Origin: Chloroflexi bacterium RBG_13_51_52
GTDB lineage: Bacteria > Chloroflexota > Dehalococcoidia > Dehalococcoidales > RBG-16-60-22
DNA length: 56,860 bases
Reading direction: 5' to 3'
Assembly: GCA_001796525.1 (NCBI GenBank)
Contig: MGMT01000024.1
Span: 1-56,860 of the forward strand
The notes under the pieces are model-generated. The model was not told the DNA's origin, did not search any database, and saw only the letters and a list, made by a program, of their open reading frames with translations. The translations under genes were made by a program, and so were the position numbers. Below are positions 6,982-15,143 of this stretch, one piece after another. Numbering within the stretch: position 1 is the first letter of the stretch; each line of letters begins with the position of its first letter.

Positions 6982-9672
6982 GTGGAATCGATTACCATCG
7001 TTCTGAACGGCGTGGAGGTCAGCGGTAATCCGGGGACAACGATTCTCGATCTAGCGCGCGAGTCAGGAGTTTACATCCCTACTCTCTGTCACGATCCTAA
7101 CCTTGCTTCAACCGGCGCCTGCCGGCTATGCCTAGTGGAAGACGAACGCTCCGGAGCATTGCTGGCTTCATGTGTCGCCCCAATAAGCGCAGGGATGACT
7201 ATCAATACGAATTCGGTGAAAGTACTGGAACATCGCAAAAAGATACTCAAGCTCATGCTGGCAAGCCATCCGGACACCTGTATGGTCTGCAACAAGGGCA
7301 ATCGCTGCCAGCTACGTAAACTAGCAACGGAGATGGGTATAGGGCTGATAGAATACCAGAAAATACCCCAGTTAGACATTATCGAAGAAGTTAATCCGTT
7401 CATAGAACGGGACCTTTCAAAGTGCATCCTATGCGGAAAATGTATCCGGGCCGACCAAGAGCTGGTGGTGGAGGGGGCTATCGATTATATAAACCGGGGT
7501 ACCCAGGCAAAGCCGGCGACATTGAATGATGTGCCGCTGGAGAAAGCCGAGTGCACTTTCTGCGGAGCTTGTGTAGCCATCTGCCCTACCGGCGCGATCA
7601 TGGAAAAGGAAAGCGCCTACACCGGCACAGCCACAAATGTTGTAACGACAATATGCCCTTACTGCGGCTGCGGATGTTCTATTTCTCTGGGCATCAAGGA
7701 TGGTAAGGTAGTCCACGCCCAACCAGCCCCCGATAGTCCAATCAACCGGGGGACTCTCTGCGTCCGCGGCAGTTACGGCTACGATTTTATTCACAGCCCG
7801 GAGAGGTTAAAGACACCTTTAATTAAAGTAAATGGAGAGCTACAAGAAGCAAGCTGGGAAGAAGCTCTGTCCCTTATAGCGAATGAAATCCGGAGAATAA
7901 AGAAGGAGCACGGCGCCGATGCCCTAGCTGTCTTTGGCTCCACAAAATGTACTAACGAAGAAAATTACCTGCTACAGAAATTTGCCCGGGGAGTGCTGGG
8001 CACAAATAACATTGATAATGGCAGTCGACTTTACAGTTCAGCCAGCCGTATTGGACTCGGGGCATCCATAGGCTACGCCGGAACAACGGGTTCGATAGAC
8101 GCTTTAGAAAGGTCAAAGGCGATTATGGTAATCGGCGCCAATCCGGAAATATCGGCTCCGATCGTGGCATATGCCATCAAGCGGGCAGCCAGATACAAGG
8201 GGGCAGAGCTATGCGTTATCGACCCCCGCTGGACGCCCCTAGCACAATTCGCCCGCTACTGGCTGCAACCAAAAGTGGGCACCGATATCGCGCTGCTGAA
8301 CGGCATGGCGAAAGTAATCATCGACGAAAAGAAATACGACGTGGAATTTGTCACACGCATGACGGACAACTTCACGCAATGGGCGAAGAGCCTGGAAAAA
8401 TATACACCAGCCTATGTAGAACACGTAACCGGCATTCCCAGAAACGAAATACAGGCAGCAGCCAGAATGTTGGCCGGGGCAGAAGAGGCTTCAATAATAT
8501 ATGGGAACGGTATAACCCAGCATGCTACCGGCACCGATGCCGTCATTGCCATAGCCAACCTGGCAATGCTGACCGGTAACCTAGGGAGGCACGGGGGAAT
8601 ATTCGCACTACAACGTGAAAACAACGCTCATGGCGCCTGTGATATGGGAACTTTACCCGGTTTTCTCCCCGGTTATAAGAGCATAGAAAACGCGCAACAC
8701 AGGAAGAAATACGAGGAACGCTGGGGGATACAGATACCCAGCCAAACCGGTCTGACAGCGGTTGAAATGATGGAGGCAGCGCTATCAGGAAAGGTCAAGG
8801 GGATATTCATCACCGGGGAGAACGTTATCGCGAGCTTTCCGCAGCCGTCCAAGGTCAAAAAGGCTCTGCAAAATCTGGAATTTCTCGTGATTTCTGATAT
8901 GTTCCTGACAGAGACCGCCAGGATGGCTAACGTAATATTACCGGCTGCGAGTTTCGCGGAGAAAGAGGGGACCTTTACTAACTTCGAGGGGAGAGTGCAG
9001 CGACTGCACAAAGCTATCGAACCCTGTGGAGAAAGCCTGCCTGATAGCGAGATAATTATGCGAATTGCGGCGAAACTGGAGTCACCGATGCCATATACTT
9101 CCAGCCAGCAGGTGATGGAGGAAATCGAAGAGATGGTCCCCTTCTACCATTACCTAGCTTATAGAGACACCGAGCCAATCGAGGCGGACATAGAGGGCAA
9201 CGAGATAAACGCCCCGAGCAACAGGAGGCTTTATAACGGATTGTTCCCCAGCGGTTTCGGGCGGTTTTCAGCGGTTGAATATACGCCTCCGACGGATGTG
9301 GCTACGGAAAAATATCCCTTTACACTGCTGGTAGGTTCGGTGCTCTTTAATTTCGGCACCGGCTCACGCAGCTCGCGTTCAAAACGATTAAAGCAGTTCC
9401 GACCGGAGGCACTGCTTGAAATGAATAATAATGATGCAAAACGCCTGGGCGTCAAGGACGGTGACAAGATCAAGATTACCTCAACGCAGGGAGAACTGAC
9501 AACCACCGCAAAGCTGGACGCCAAGCTGCAACCCGGCTTGCTTTTTATGCCGATATCCTTCCCCGAACCTCCGGCGTATGAGCTATTCGATACTACCCTG
9601 TACCATCAAGCTAAAGCCCCGGCGCTTAAATCCTGCGCCGTAAAGGTGGAAAGGATTACCGATGACGGTTAA
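6982..9672 (+). CDS. Formate-dehydrogenase-like molybdopterin protein lacking the catalytic Cys/Sec
   Basis: An 896-residue protein built like the catalytic subunit of NAD-linked formate dehydrogenase: a [2Fe-2S] domain (C36, C47, C50, C64), a NuoG-like His-Cys [4Fe-4S] segment (HPDTCMVCNKGNRC), a 2x[4Fe-4S] ferredoxin domain (C148, C151, C154 and C191, C194, C197, C201), then the MopB fold with its own cluster (C225, C228, C232, C260). Two features are odd. The Mo-ligand Cys/Sec is Tyr351 (codon TAC) and the next residue, normally His, is Ser. The fourth Cys of the first ferredoxin motif is Asp158. Formate oxidation by the known mechanism is therefore unlikely. Within an operon with NuoE/NuoF-GltD and MetVF it may serve as an electron-wiring scaffold. 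The start is GTG. Confidence 0.85.
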   Translation: MESITIVLNGVEVSGNPGTTILDLARESGVYIPTLCHDPNLASTGACRLCLVEDERSGALLASCVAPISAGMTINTNSVKVLEHRKKILKLMLASHPDTCMVCNKGNRCQLRKLATEMGIGLIEYQKIPQLDIIEEVNPFIERDLSKCILCGKCIRADQELVVEGAIDYINRGTQAKPATLNDVPLEKAECTFCGACVAICPTGAIMEKESAYTGTATNVVTTICPYCGCGCSISLGIKDGKVVHAQPAPDSPINRGTLCVRGSYGYDFIHSPERLKTPLIKVNGELQEASWEEALSLIANEIRRIKKEHGADALAVFGSTKCTNEENYLLQKFARGVLGTNNIDNGSRLYSSASRIGLGASIGYAGTTGSIDALERSKAIMVIGANPEISAPIVAYAIKRAARYKGAELCVIDPRWTPLAQFARYWLQPKVGTDIALLNGMAKVIIDEKKYDVEFVTRMTDNFTQWAKSLEKYTPAYVEHVTGIPRNEIQAAARMLAGAEEASIIYGNGITQHATGTDAVIAIANLAMLTGNLGRHGGIFALQRENNAHGACDMGTLPGFLPGYKSIENAQHRKKYEERWGIQIPSQTGLTAVEMMEAALSGKVKGIFITGENVIASFPQPSKVKKALQNLEFLVISDMFLTETARMANVILPAASFAEKEGTFTNFEGRVQRLHKAIEPCGESLPDSEIIMRIAAKLESPMPYTSSQQVMEEIEEMVPFYHYLAYRDTEPIEADIEGNEINAPSNRRLYNGLFPSGFGRFSAVEYTPPTDVATEKYPFTLLVGSVLFNFGTGSRSSRSKRLKQFRPEALLEMNNNDAKRLGVKDGDKIKITSTQGELTTTAKLDAKLQPGLLFMPISFPEPPAYELFDTTLYHQAKAPALKSCAVKVERITDDG

Positions 9673-10150
9673 AACGAAGAAGAAATCCAAGGTAGATCTT
9701 AAGCAGATAGAGAAAATCATCGCGGGATACCGGGGAAAGCGGTGGGCATTGATACCACTGGTCCAAGAAATTCAGGAGAAGGCGGGATTCATTCCCCCCG
9801 AGGTTATCCCGAGTATTGCCGGCGCTTTAAATCTATTCCCCAGCCAAGTGCAGGCGGTGATTACATTTTACGCTCAACTTTATACGAAACCCCGGGGTAG
9901 AAATATCGTCAGGGTGTGCCGGGGAACCGCCTGCCACGTACGCGGCGGGAACTCTATTCTGAAGCTGACCAAACAGCACCTCGGCATCGAGGAGGGGCAG
10001 ACTAGCGAAGACATGGAATATACCCTGGAAACGGTAGCCTGTATCGGCGTGTGCGCGCTCGCCCCAAATTTGATGATAAACAAAGATACATATGGTAATT
10101 TGAATCCCAAGAAAGTTGCCAGAATATTCGGTAGAGGCAAGAAGGAGTAA
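9662..10150 (+). CDS. NuoE-like thioredoxin-fold [2Fe-2S] subunit
   Basis: A 162-residue homologue of the NADH dehydrogenase 24-kDa subunit (NuoE/HydC/HoxE). The helical N-terminal part is followed by a thioredoxin-like domain with the four cluster ligands: VCRGTACHVRGG supplies two Cys and CIGVCALAP the other two. In NADH-linked hydrogenases and formate dehydrogenases this subunit pairs with the NuoF-type flavoprotein and holds a [2Fe-2S] centre near the FMN. Its ATG overlaps the end of the FDH-like gene by 11 bases, and the NuoF-GltD gene follows immediately, which supports one soluble complex. Confidence 0.9.
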   Translation: MTVKTKKKSKVDLKQIEKIIAGYRGKRWALIPLVQEIQEKAGFIPPEVIPSIAGALNLFPSQVQAVITFYAQLYTKPRGRNIVRVCRGTACHVRGGNSILKLTKQHLGIEEGQTSEDMEYTLETVACIGVCALAPNLMINKDTYGNLNPKKVARIFGRGKKE

Positions 10151-10151
10151 T

Positions 10152-13100
10152 ATGCCGGTGAAGCGTACCGTATTTGTATGCCGGGGCACCGGTTGTGTTT
10201 CCGGCGGCGGCGATGTCGTTTTCGAAGCCCTGAAGTCGGAACTCGTTAAACAGGGAGTAACCGAAGCTGCGGCAGACTTTTCCGGATGCCATGGTTTTTG
10301 CCAGCAGGGACCCAACGTGGTGGTGGAACCGGACGGTATTTTCTATACGCATGTAGAACTAGAAGATGCTGCGGAAATCGTGAGTTCACACCTGCATAAC
10401 GGCATACCGGTCGAGCGTCTTTTTTACCGCGACCCGGTAACCGGCAAATCGATATCGCAATACGCCGATATTAAATTTTATGACGAGCAGCAACGCGTGG
10501 TGATGCGTAACTGCGGGCAGATAAATCCCGAAAGAATTCGCGATTATACAGCCCGCGGAGGCTACGAATCGTTGAAAAAGGCGCTTTTCACGATGAAGCC
10601 GAAGGATGTTATCGACGTGATAAAGCGTTCCGGGCTGCGCGGACGGGGCGGGGCGGGATTCTCTACAGGCACCAAATGGGAGTTCTGCCATAACGCTCCC
10701 GGGAACCAGAAGTATATGATTTGCAACGCCGATGAAGGCGACCCAGGCGCTTTTATGGACCGCTCCATATTAGAAGCCGACCCTCATTCTGTCTTGGAAG
10801 GTATGGCTATCGCGGCATATGCCATCGGCGCCAGCGAGGGATATATTTATGTCCGCGCGGAGTACCCGCTAGCCGTGCAACGCCTGAAAACGGCGTTGGT
10901 GCAGGCGCAGGAGAGAGGCTTTTCCGGCAATAAAATACTCGGTTCCGGATTCGATTTAAACGTACATATCAAGGAAGGCGCAGGTGCTTTTGTATGCGGG
11001 GAGGAAACGGCGCTGATAGCTTCAATTGAAAGCAAACGCGGCATGCCACGTCCCCGCCCTCCTTTCCCGGCAAATTCCGGGCTTGACGGCAAACCGACGA
11101 TTATCAATAACACCAAAACCCTTGCAACCATTCCTATTATTATAGAAAGAGGGGCAGACTGGTTTGCCAGCATCGGTACAGAAAAAAGCAAAGGGACAGC
11201 GGTCTTTGCCCTCACCGGGAAAATTGCAAACAGCGGTCTGGTCGAGGTACCGATGGGCACGCCGTTGTCTCATATAGTCTATAACGTGGGCGGCGGTATT
11301 CCGCGAGGGCGGAGCCTTAAAGCGGTACAGACAGGGGGGCCCTCCGGGGGCTGCATCCCGGCGCGATTCATGGATACACCCATAGAATACGAGACGCTGG
11401 CGAAACTGGGTTCTATCATGGGTTCGGGCGGTATGGTGGTCATGGACGAGGCGACCTGCATGGTGGAAGTGGCGCGCTTCTTCGTCAGCTTTACGCAAAG
11501 CGAGTCCTGCGGCAAGTGCACTCCCTGCCGGCTGGGAACGCGGCAGATGCTGGAAATATTGACCAGAATTACCGAGGGCAAAGGACGCGACGATGACATC
11601 GACGCCCTACTTTCCATAGCGAAAACAGTTAAAGAATGTTCACTATGCGGGCTGGGGCAGACCGCACCTAACCCGGTGCTCTCTACCATTAACTATTTCC
11701 GCGATGAATACGAGGCTCATATAAGGGAGAAGAAATGCCCGGCGGCGGTCTGCGAAGCTTTGATGATATCGCCCTGCCAGCATACCTGCCCGGCGGGCAT
11801 CAATATACCGAAGTACGTGGCATATATCGCCGATGGCGATTATAAAGCTTCCATCGAGACTATAAGGGAACGCAACCCTTTTGCCGCGGTATGCGGACGC
11901 ATCTGCCACCATCCCTGCGAGGGACGGTGCCGACGCGGGGAGCTGGACGAGGCAGTGGCTATAAGGACACTGAAACGGTTTGCCGCCGACTGGTATGTGG
12001 AACATGGCGCCGAGATGGGAGAAGTAAAGCCTTTCCCAATCACGAAAAAACAGAAAGTGGCGGTGGTGGGAGCGGGACCGACCGGACTTGCCTGCGGCTA
12101 TTTCCTGGCGCAGTCAGGATACCCGGTGACGGTTTTCGAAGCATTGCCTATTGGTGGGGGCATGTTATCGGTAGCGATCCCGGAGTTTCGCTTACCGCGT
12201 GCTGCTATAGAGCAGGACATCGAATATATCATCAAAAAGGGCGTGGAGATAAAATACAATACACCGATTAATACTAACTTTACGATAGAACATCTAAGGA
12301 AAGACGGATATGCCGCAGTCTTTATCGCGGCAGGCGCGCAGAGGAGCCAGCGCCTGGGTATACCAGGAGAGGTCGAAGACTTAGAGGGTCTATACTACGG
12401 CTTGCGGTTCCTGCGGGATGTCAGGCTGGGGAGAGAGACGAAGGTAGGTAAAAAGGTGGCTATCATCGGGGGTGGCAACGTTGCCCTGGACGCAGCCCGT
12501 ACTTCACTCCGCCTCGGTGCGGAGGAAACCAGTATCTATTACCGTCGCTCCAGAGATGAGATGCCGGTCTCCGAAGTGGAGTATGAGGAGGCGATGGCTG
12601 AAGGTGTGAAAATCAATTTCCTGGTTTCTCCAACCAGAATAATCAGCGATAACTGGAAGGTTACCGGGATTCAATGTACCCGCATGCAACTGGGTGAACC
12701 CGACGACAGCGGAAGGCGACGCCCTATCCCCATCACGGGGTCGGAGTCTACAATCGCAGCGGATACGGTTATCGCCGCGGTGGGACAGGCGCCCGACCTT
12801 TCTTTCCTGCCACCCGATAGCGCCCTCGAACGGACGAGGTGGGAGACCCTGGTCACAGACAGTAATACTCTGGCGACTAACATACCCGGTATCTTCGCCG
12901 GCGGCGATTTTGTCACAGGGCCGGACATGGTTGTTAACGCCGTCGCGGCGGGGAGGAGAGGGGCAATCGCTATAGACAAGTACCTGCGCAAAGATACCTC
13001 ACGCGTGGAAATTTATGACAAGAAGTTGAAAAACGAAGGTGCAAAGCCACTGGAACTCGATGAGACATGGGAGAACCAACCCAGGACGAAGGTAAATACG

Positions 13101-13211
13101 CTGCCGCTACCGGAAAGGCGAGCGAGCTTTACAGAAATCGAGCTGGGCTTTTCTGAAGATATCGCCCAGCGCGAGGCCAAAAGGTGTCTGCGGTGCGACC
13201 TGGAAGAATGA
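10152..13211 (+). CDS. NuoF-GltD fusion flavoprotein (NADH and NAD(P)H oxidoreductase subunit)
   Basis: A 1019-residue fusion. Residues 1-120 are a thioredoxin-like [2Fe-2S] domain (CRGTGC..., CHGFCQQGP). Residues about 130-530 are NuoF: the GRGGAGFSTGTKW NADH/FMN loop, an SLBB domain, and the N3-type [4Fe-4S] site (SCGKCTPCR plus CSLCG). From about residue 540 it becomes a glutamate-synthase small-subunit/NfnB-like module with two-cluster N-terminal Cys motif (CQHTCPAG, CGRICHHPCEGRC), FAD site VVGAGPTG near 638 and nucleotide site IIGGGNVALDAA near 770. The RRSRDEMP stretch after it suits NADPH. It ends with CLRCD. The start at 10152 follows AAGGAG. Two pyridine-nucleotide sites on one chain suggest electron transfer or bifurcation between NADH, NADPH and a partner, here MetVF. 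Confidence 0.9.
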   Translation: MPVKRTVFVCRGTGCVSGGGDVVFEALKSELVKQGVTEAAADFSGCHGFCQQGPNVVVEPDGIFYTHVELEDAAEIVSSHLHNGIPVERLFYRDPVTGKSISQYADIKFYDEQQRVVMRNCGQINPERIRDYTARGGYESLKKALFTMKPKDVIDVIKRSGLRGRGGAGFSTGTKWEFCHNAPGNQKYMICNADEGDPGAFMDRSILEADPHSVLEGMAIAAYAIGASEGYIYVRAEYPLAVQRLKTALVQAQERGFSGNKILGSGFDLNVHIKEGAGAFVCGEETALIASIESKRGMPRPRPPFPANSGLDGKPTIINNTKTLATIPIIIERGADWFASIGTEKSKGTAVFALTGKIANSGLVEVPMGTPLSHIVYNVGGGIPRGRSLKAVQTGGPSGGCIPARFMDTPIEYETLAKLGSIMGSGGMVVMDEATCMVEVARFFVSFTQSESCGKCTPCRLGTRQMLEILTRITEGKGRDDDIDALLSIAKTVKECSLCGLGQTAPNPVLSTINYFRDEYEAHIREKKCPAAVCEALMISPCQHTCPAGINIPKYVAYIADGDYKASIETIRERNPFAAVCGRICHHPCEGRCRRGELDEAVAIRTLKRFAADWYVEHGAEMGEVKPFPITKKQKVAVVGAGPTGLACGYFLAQSGYPVTVFEALPIGGGMLSVAIPEFRLPRAAIEQDIEYIIKKGVEIKYNTPINTNFTIEHLRKDGYAAVFIAAGAQRSQRLGIPGEVEDLEGLYYGLRFLRDVRLGRETKVGKKVAIIGGGNVALDAARTSLRLGAEETSIYYRRSRDEMPVSEVEYEEAMAEGVKINFLVSPTRIISDNWKVTGIQCTRMQLGEPDDSGRRRPIPITGSESTIAADTVIAAVGQAPDLSFLPPDSALERTRWETLVTDSNTLATNIPGIFAGGDFVTGPDMVVNAVAAGRRGAIAIDKYLRKDTSRVEIYDKKLKNEGAKPLELDETWENQPRTKVNTLPLPERRASFTEIELGFSEDIAQREAKRCLRCDLEE

Positions 13212-13236
13212 GATTCCTTAGAGGGAGGGGTCAGCT

Positions 13237-13881
13237 ATGAAGTCAATAACAAAGCAAAAAACAATGGAAGAAGTTGAACAGAGCCTGAAAGGGCTGGATA
13301 GAATATTTATAATAGGCTGCGGCACCTGTACGACCATGACGAAGACCGGAGGCATCGACCAGGTAGCGGAGATGAAGGGAAAGCTACAGGACCTGGGCAA
13401 GCGGATAACCGGCACTACAGTAATACCCACCGCCTGCGACGACATGACCGAGACGGCGATGAAAGAAAACGAACAGTTTATACGCAACGCCGATGTGATT
13501 TTATCCATGGCCTGCGCGCTGGGGGTGCACCGGATGAGCCTGAACATCAGCAAACCGGTGATTCCCGCAGTTGATACATTATTTATAGGGGTGGAGGAGA
13601 CACCCGGATTTTTCCGCGAAGCCTGCGCCCAGTGCGGACAGTGTCTGCTCGGGGAGACAGCGGGAGTCTGCCCCATTACCGCCTGTCACAAGGGACTGGT
13701 CAACGGTCCTTGCGGGGGTACCAATAACGGCAAGTGTGAGGTGGACAAGGAAAAGGACTGTGCATGGACGCTGATATACAATCGATTAAAAGAGCAGGGC
13801 AGGCTCGAACTAATGCACCGGTACCAGCCGCCCCGCAACCATCACATCAGTCTGAAACCGAGGTCGGTGAGAATTCAGTGA
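13237..13881 (+). CDS. metV: MetV, zinc/iron-sulfur partner of methylenetetrahydrofolate reductase
   Basis: A 214-residue member of the MetV family, the small subunit that joins MetF in the methylene-H4folate reductase of acetogens and related anaerobes. The C-terminal Cys cluster is present (C.QCGQCLLGETAGVCP, then ACHKGLVNGPCGG and NGKCEVD), which binds [4Fe-4S] clusters, and the N-terminal half has the CGTC motif of the corrinoid-protein-like fold. It is 14 bases upstream of metF. The preceding NuoF-GltD gene ends 25 bases before it, so electrons for MTHF reduction probably come from that subunit set. AGGGAGGGG precedes the ATG. Confidence 0.92.
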   Translation: MKSITKQKTMEEVEQSLKGLDRIFIIGCGTCTTMTKTGGIDQVAEMKGKLQDLGKRITGTTVIPTACDDMTETAMKENEQFIRNADVILSMACALGVHRMSLNISKPVIPAVDTLFIGVEETPGFFREACAQCGQCLLGETAGVCPITACHKGLVNGPCGGTNNGKCEVDKEKDCAWTLIYNRLKEQGRLELMHRYQPPRNHHISLKPRSVRIQ

Positions 13882-13894
13882 GGGGGTAAGGAAA

Positions 13895-14779
13895 ATGGTA
13901 TCGCGTTTTAAAGAAGCTCTTAACTCCGGAAAGTTCGTAATTACGAGCGAAGTCGCCCCGCCGAAAGGGACGAACCTGGAAAAGATGTTCCACCACATCG
14001 AACTACTGAAAGATAAAGTGGATGCCATGAATGTCACGGACCACCAGAGTTCTGTGATGCGATACCCGTCACTGGGGGGGTGCCTGGCGGTTAAAGAGAG
14101 GGGCGGCGAGGCTATCATGCAGATGACCTGCCGCGACCGTAACCGGATGGCGCTGGAAGCCGACCTGCTTTTTGCATACAGCAGGGGCATCGAGAACGTA
14201 TTATGCCTTACCGGCGACGCGGTACCGGTTGGCGACCACAAGGAAGCCAAGGGCGTCTTCGACCTGGACTCACTACAACTACTGAAAGCTATCAAGCAGC
14301 TGACAGCCGGAGAGGACTTAGGCGGGAACAAGCTCGAAGGAGCGGTGGAGTTTTGCGCGGGGGCTATTGTTACGCCGGAGGCGCAGCCTATCGAGCCACA
14401 ATTGATAAAATTTGAAAAGAAGGTAGAAGCCGGCGCTGAATTTTTCCAGACCCAGGCTATCTATGACCTCGATAATTTCAGGAAATTTATGGAATACGCC
14501 CGAAAGCTAAAAGCCAAAGTGCTGGCGGGTATCGTCCTGCTTTCATCCGCCAGAATGGCAAAGTATATGACGGAGAACGTACCCGGTATCTTTGTGCCTA
14601 AGAACCTCATTGACGAACTGTCCGCAGTGCCGAAAGAGAATATGCTAGCCAAAGGGATTGAAATAGCGGGGCGGACAATCGCCGCTTTGAAGAAAGAAGC
14701 TCTTTGCGACGGCGTGCATATCATGGCTATCGGCAAAGAGGAGGTTGTGCCCGATATACTGGCGGCGGCGGGGCTTTAG
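13895..14779 (+). CDS. metF: Methylenetetrahydrofolate reductase MetF
   Basis: A 294-residue flavoprotein of the MetF TIM-barrel family, reducing 5,10-methylene-H4folate to 5-methyl-H4folate in the methyl branch of the Wood-Ljungdahl pathway. Visible family landmarks are the early catalytic-region EVAPPKGTN, the NVTDHQ strand, MTCRDRNRMALEADLL, NVLCLTGDAVPVGDH and the barrel segment AGAEFFQTQAIYD. The ATG follows GGGGGTAAGG. As the last gene of the operon it sets the probable reaction of the whole complex. There is no sign of the C-terminal regulatory domain of eukaryotic enzymes, as expected. Confidence 0.95.
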   Translation: MVSRFKEALNSGKFVITSEVAPPKGTNLEKMFHHIELLKDKVDAMNVTDHQSSVMRYPSLGGCLAVKERGGEAIMQMTCRDRNRMALEADLLFAYSRGIENVLCLTGDAVPVGDHKEAKGVFDLDSLQLLKAIKQLTAGEDLGGNKLEGAVEFCAGAIVTPEAQPIEPQLIKFEKKVEAGAEFFQTQAIYDLDNFRKFMEYARKLKAKVLAGIVLLSSARMAKYMTENVPGIFVPKNLIDELSAVPKENMLAKGIEIAGRTIAALKKEALCDGVHIMAIGKEEVVPDILAAAGL

Positions 14780-14942
14780 TTTAATCATTAATCGCAAACC
14801 ATATTCCGGTTGTTCAGACTTAATACATTGTTGAGTTGATTTTACTTTTTTTTAATGATATAAATTGTAATATGAAACATGCCATCATGCAGAGAAAATG
14901 CTTTTTGTTTTTCAAATCGAATAAAAGGAACGGGGAATAGAG

Positions 14943-14971
14943 TTGACAATTAAGGAAATATGGATTATAGT
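14943..14971 (+). promoter_or_regulatory. Promoter of the ABC-importer binding-protein gene
   Basis: TTGACA (14943-14948), a 17-base spacer and TATAGT (14966-14971) form a near-consensus sigma-70-type promoter. It leaves a leader of roughly 165 bases before the gene at 15144. The rest of the 14780-15143 gap is AT-rich with no gene, no clear riboswitch and no strong terminator after metF. Confidence 0.65.
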
Positions 14972-15143
14972 ATTTGAAAATTGAAAATTACAGGATAACA
15001 ATACACGGCGGAAGACGGGTATTCTGTGCGTGTTGATATAGGAAATTAAGAAAAGCCCAAAAATATTTATAACAGGGGAGGTCGATAATAGCCAATAATA
15101 AGAATATTTCAGGAATCGCCAAAATTTTAAAGAGGAGGAAAGA

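Noticed and set aside
6982..9672. Annotation as an active selenocysteine or cysteine formate dehydrogenase
   Set aside because: The Mo-ligand position is a TAC Tyr codon, not TGA or Cys, and the next residue is Ser instead of His. No in-frame TGA occurs there.
10116..10151. A 12-codon upstream extension of the NuoF-GltD protein
   Set aside because: It overlaps the NuoE gene, and AAGGAG is placed correctly for ATG 10152.
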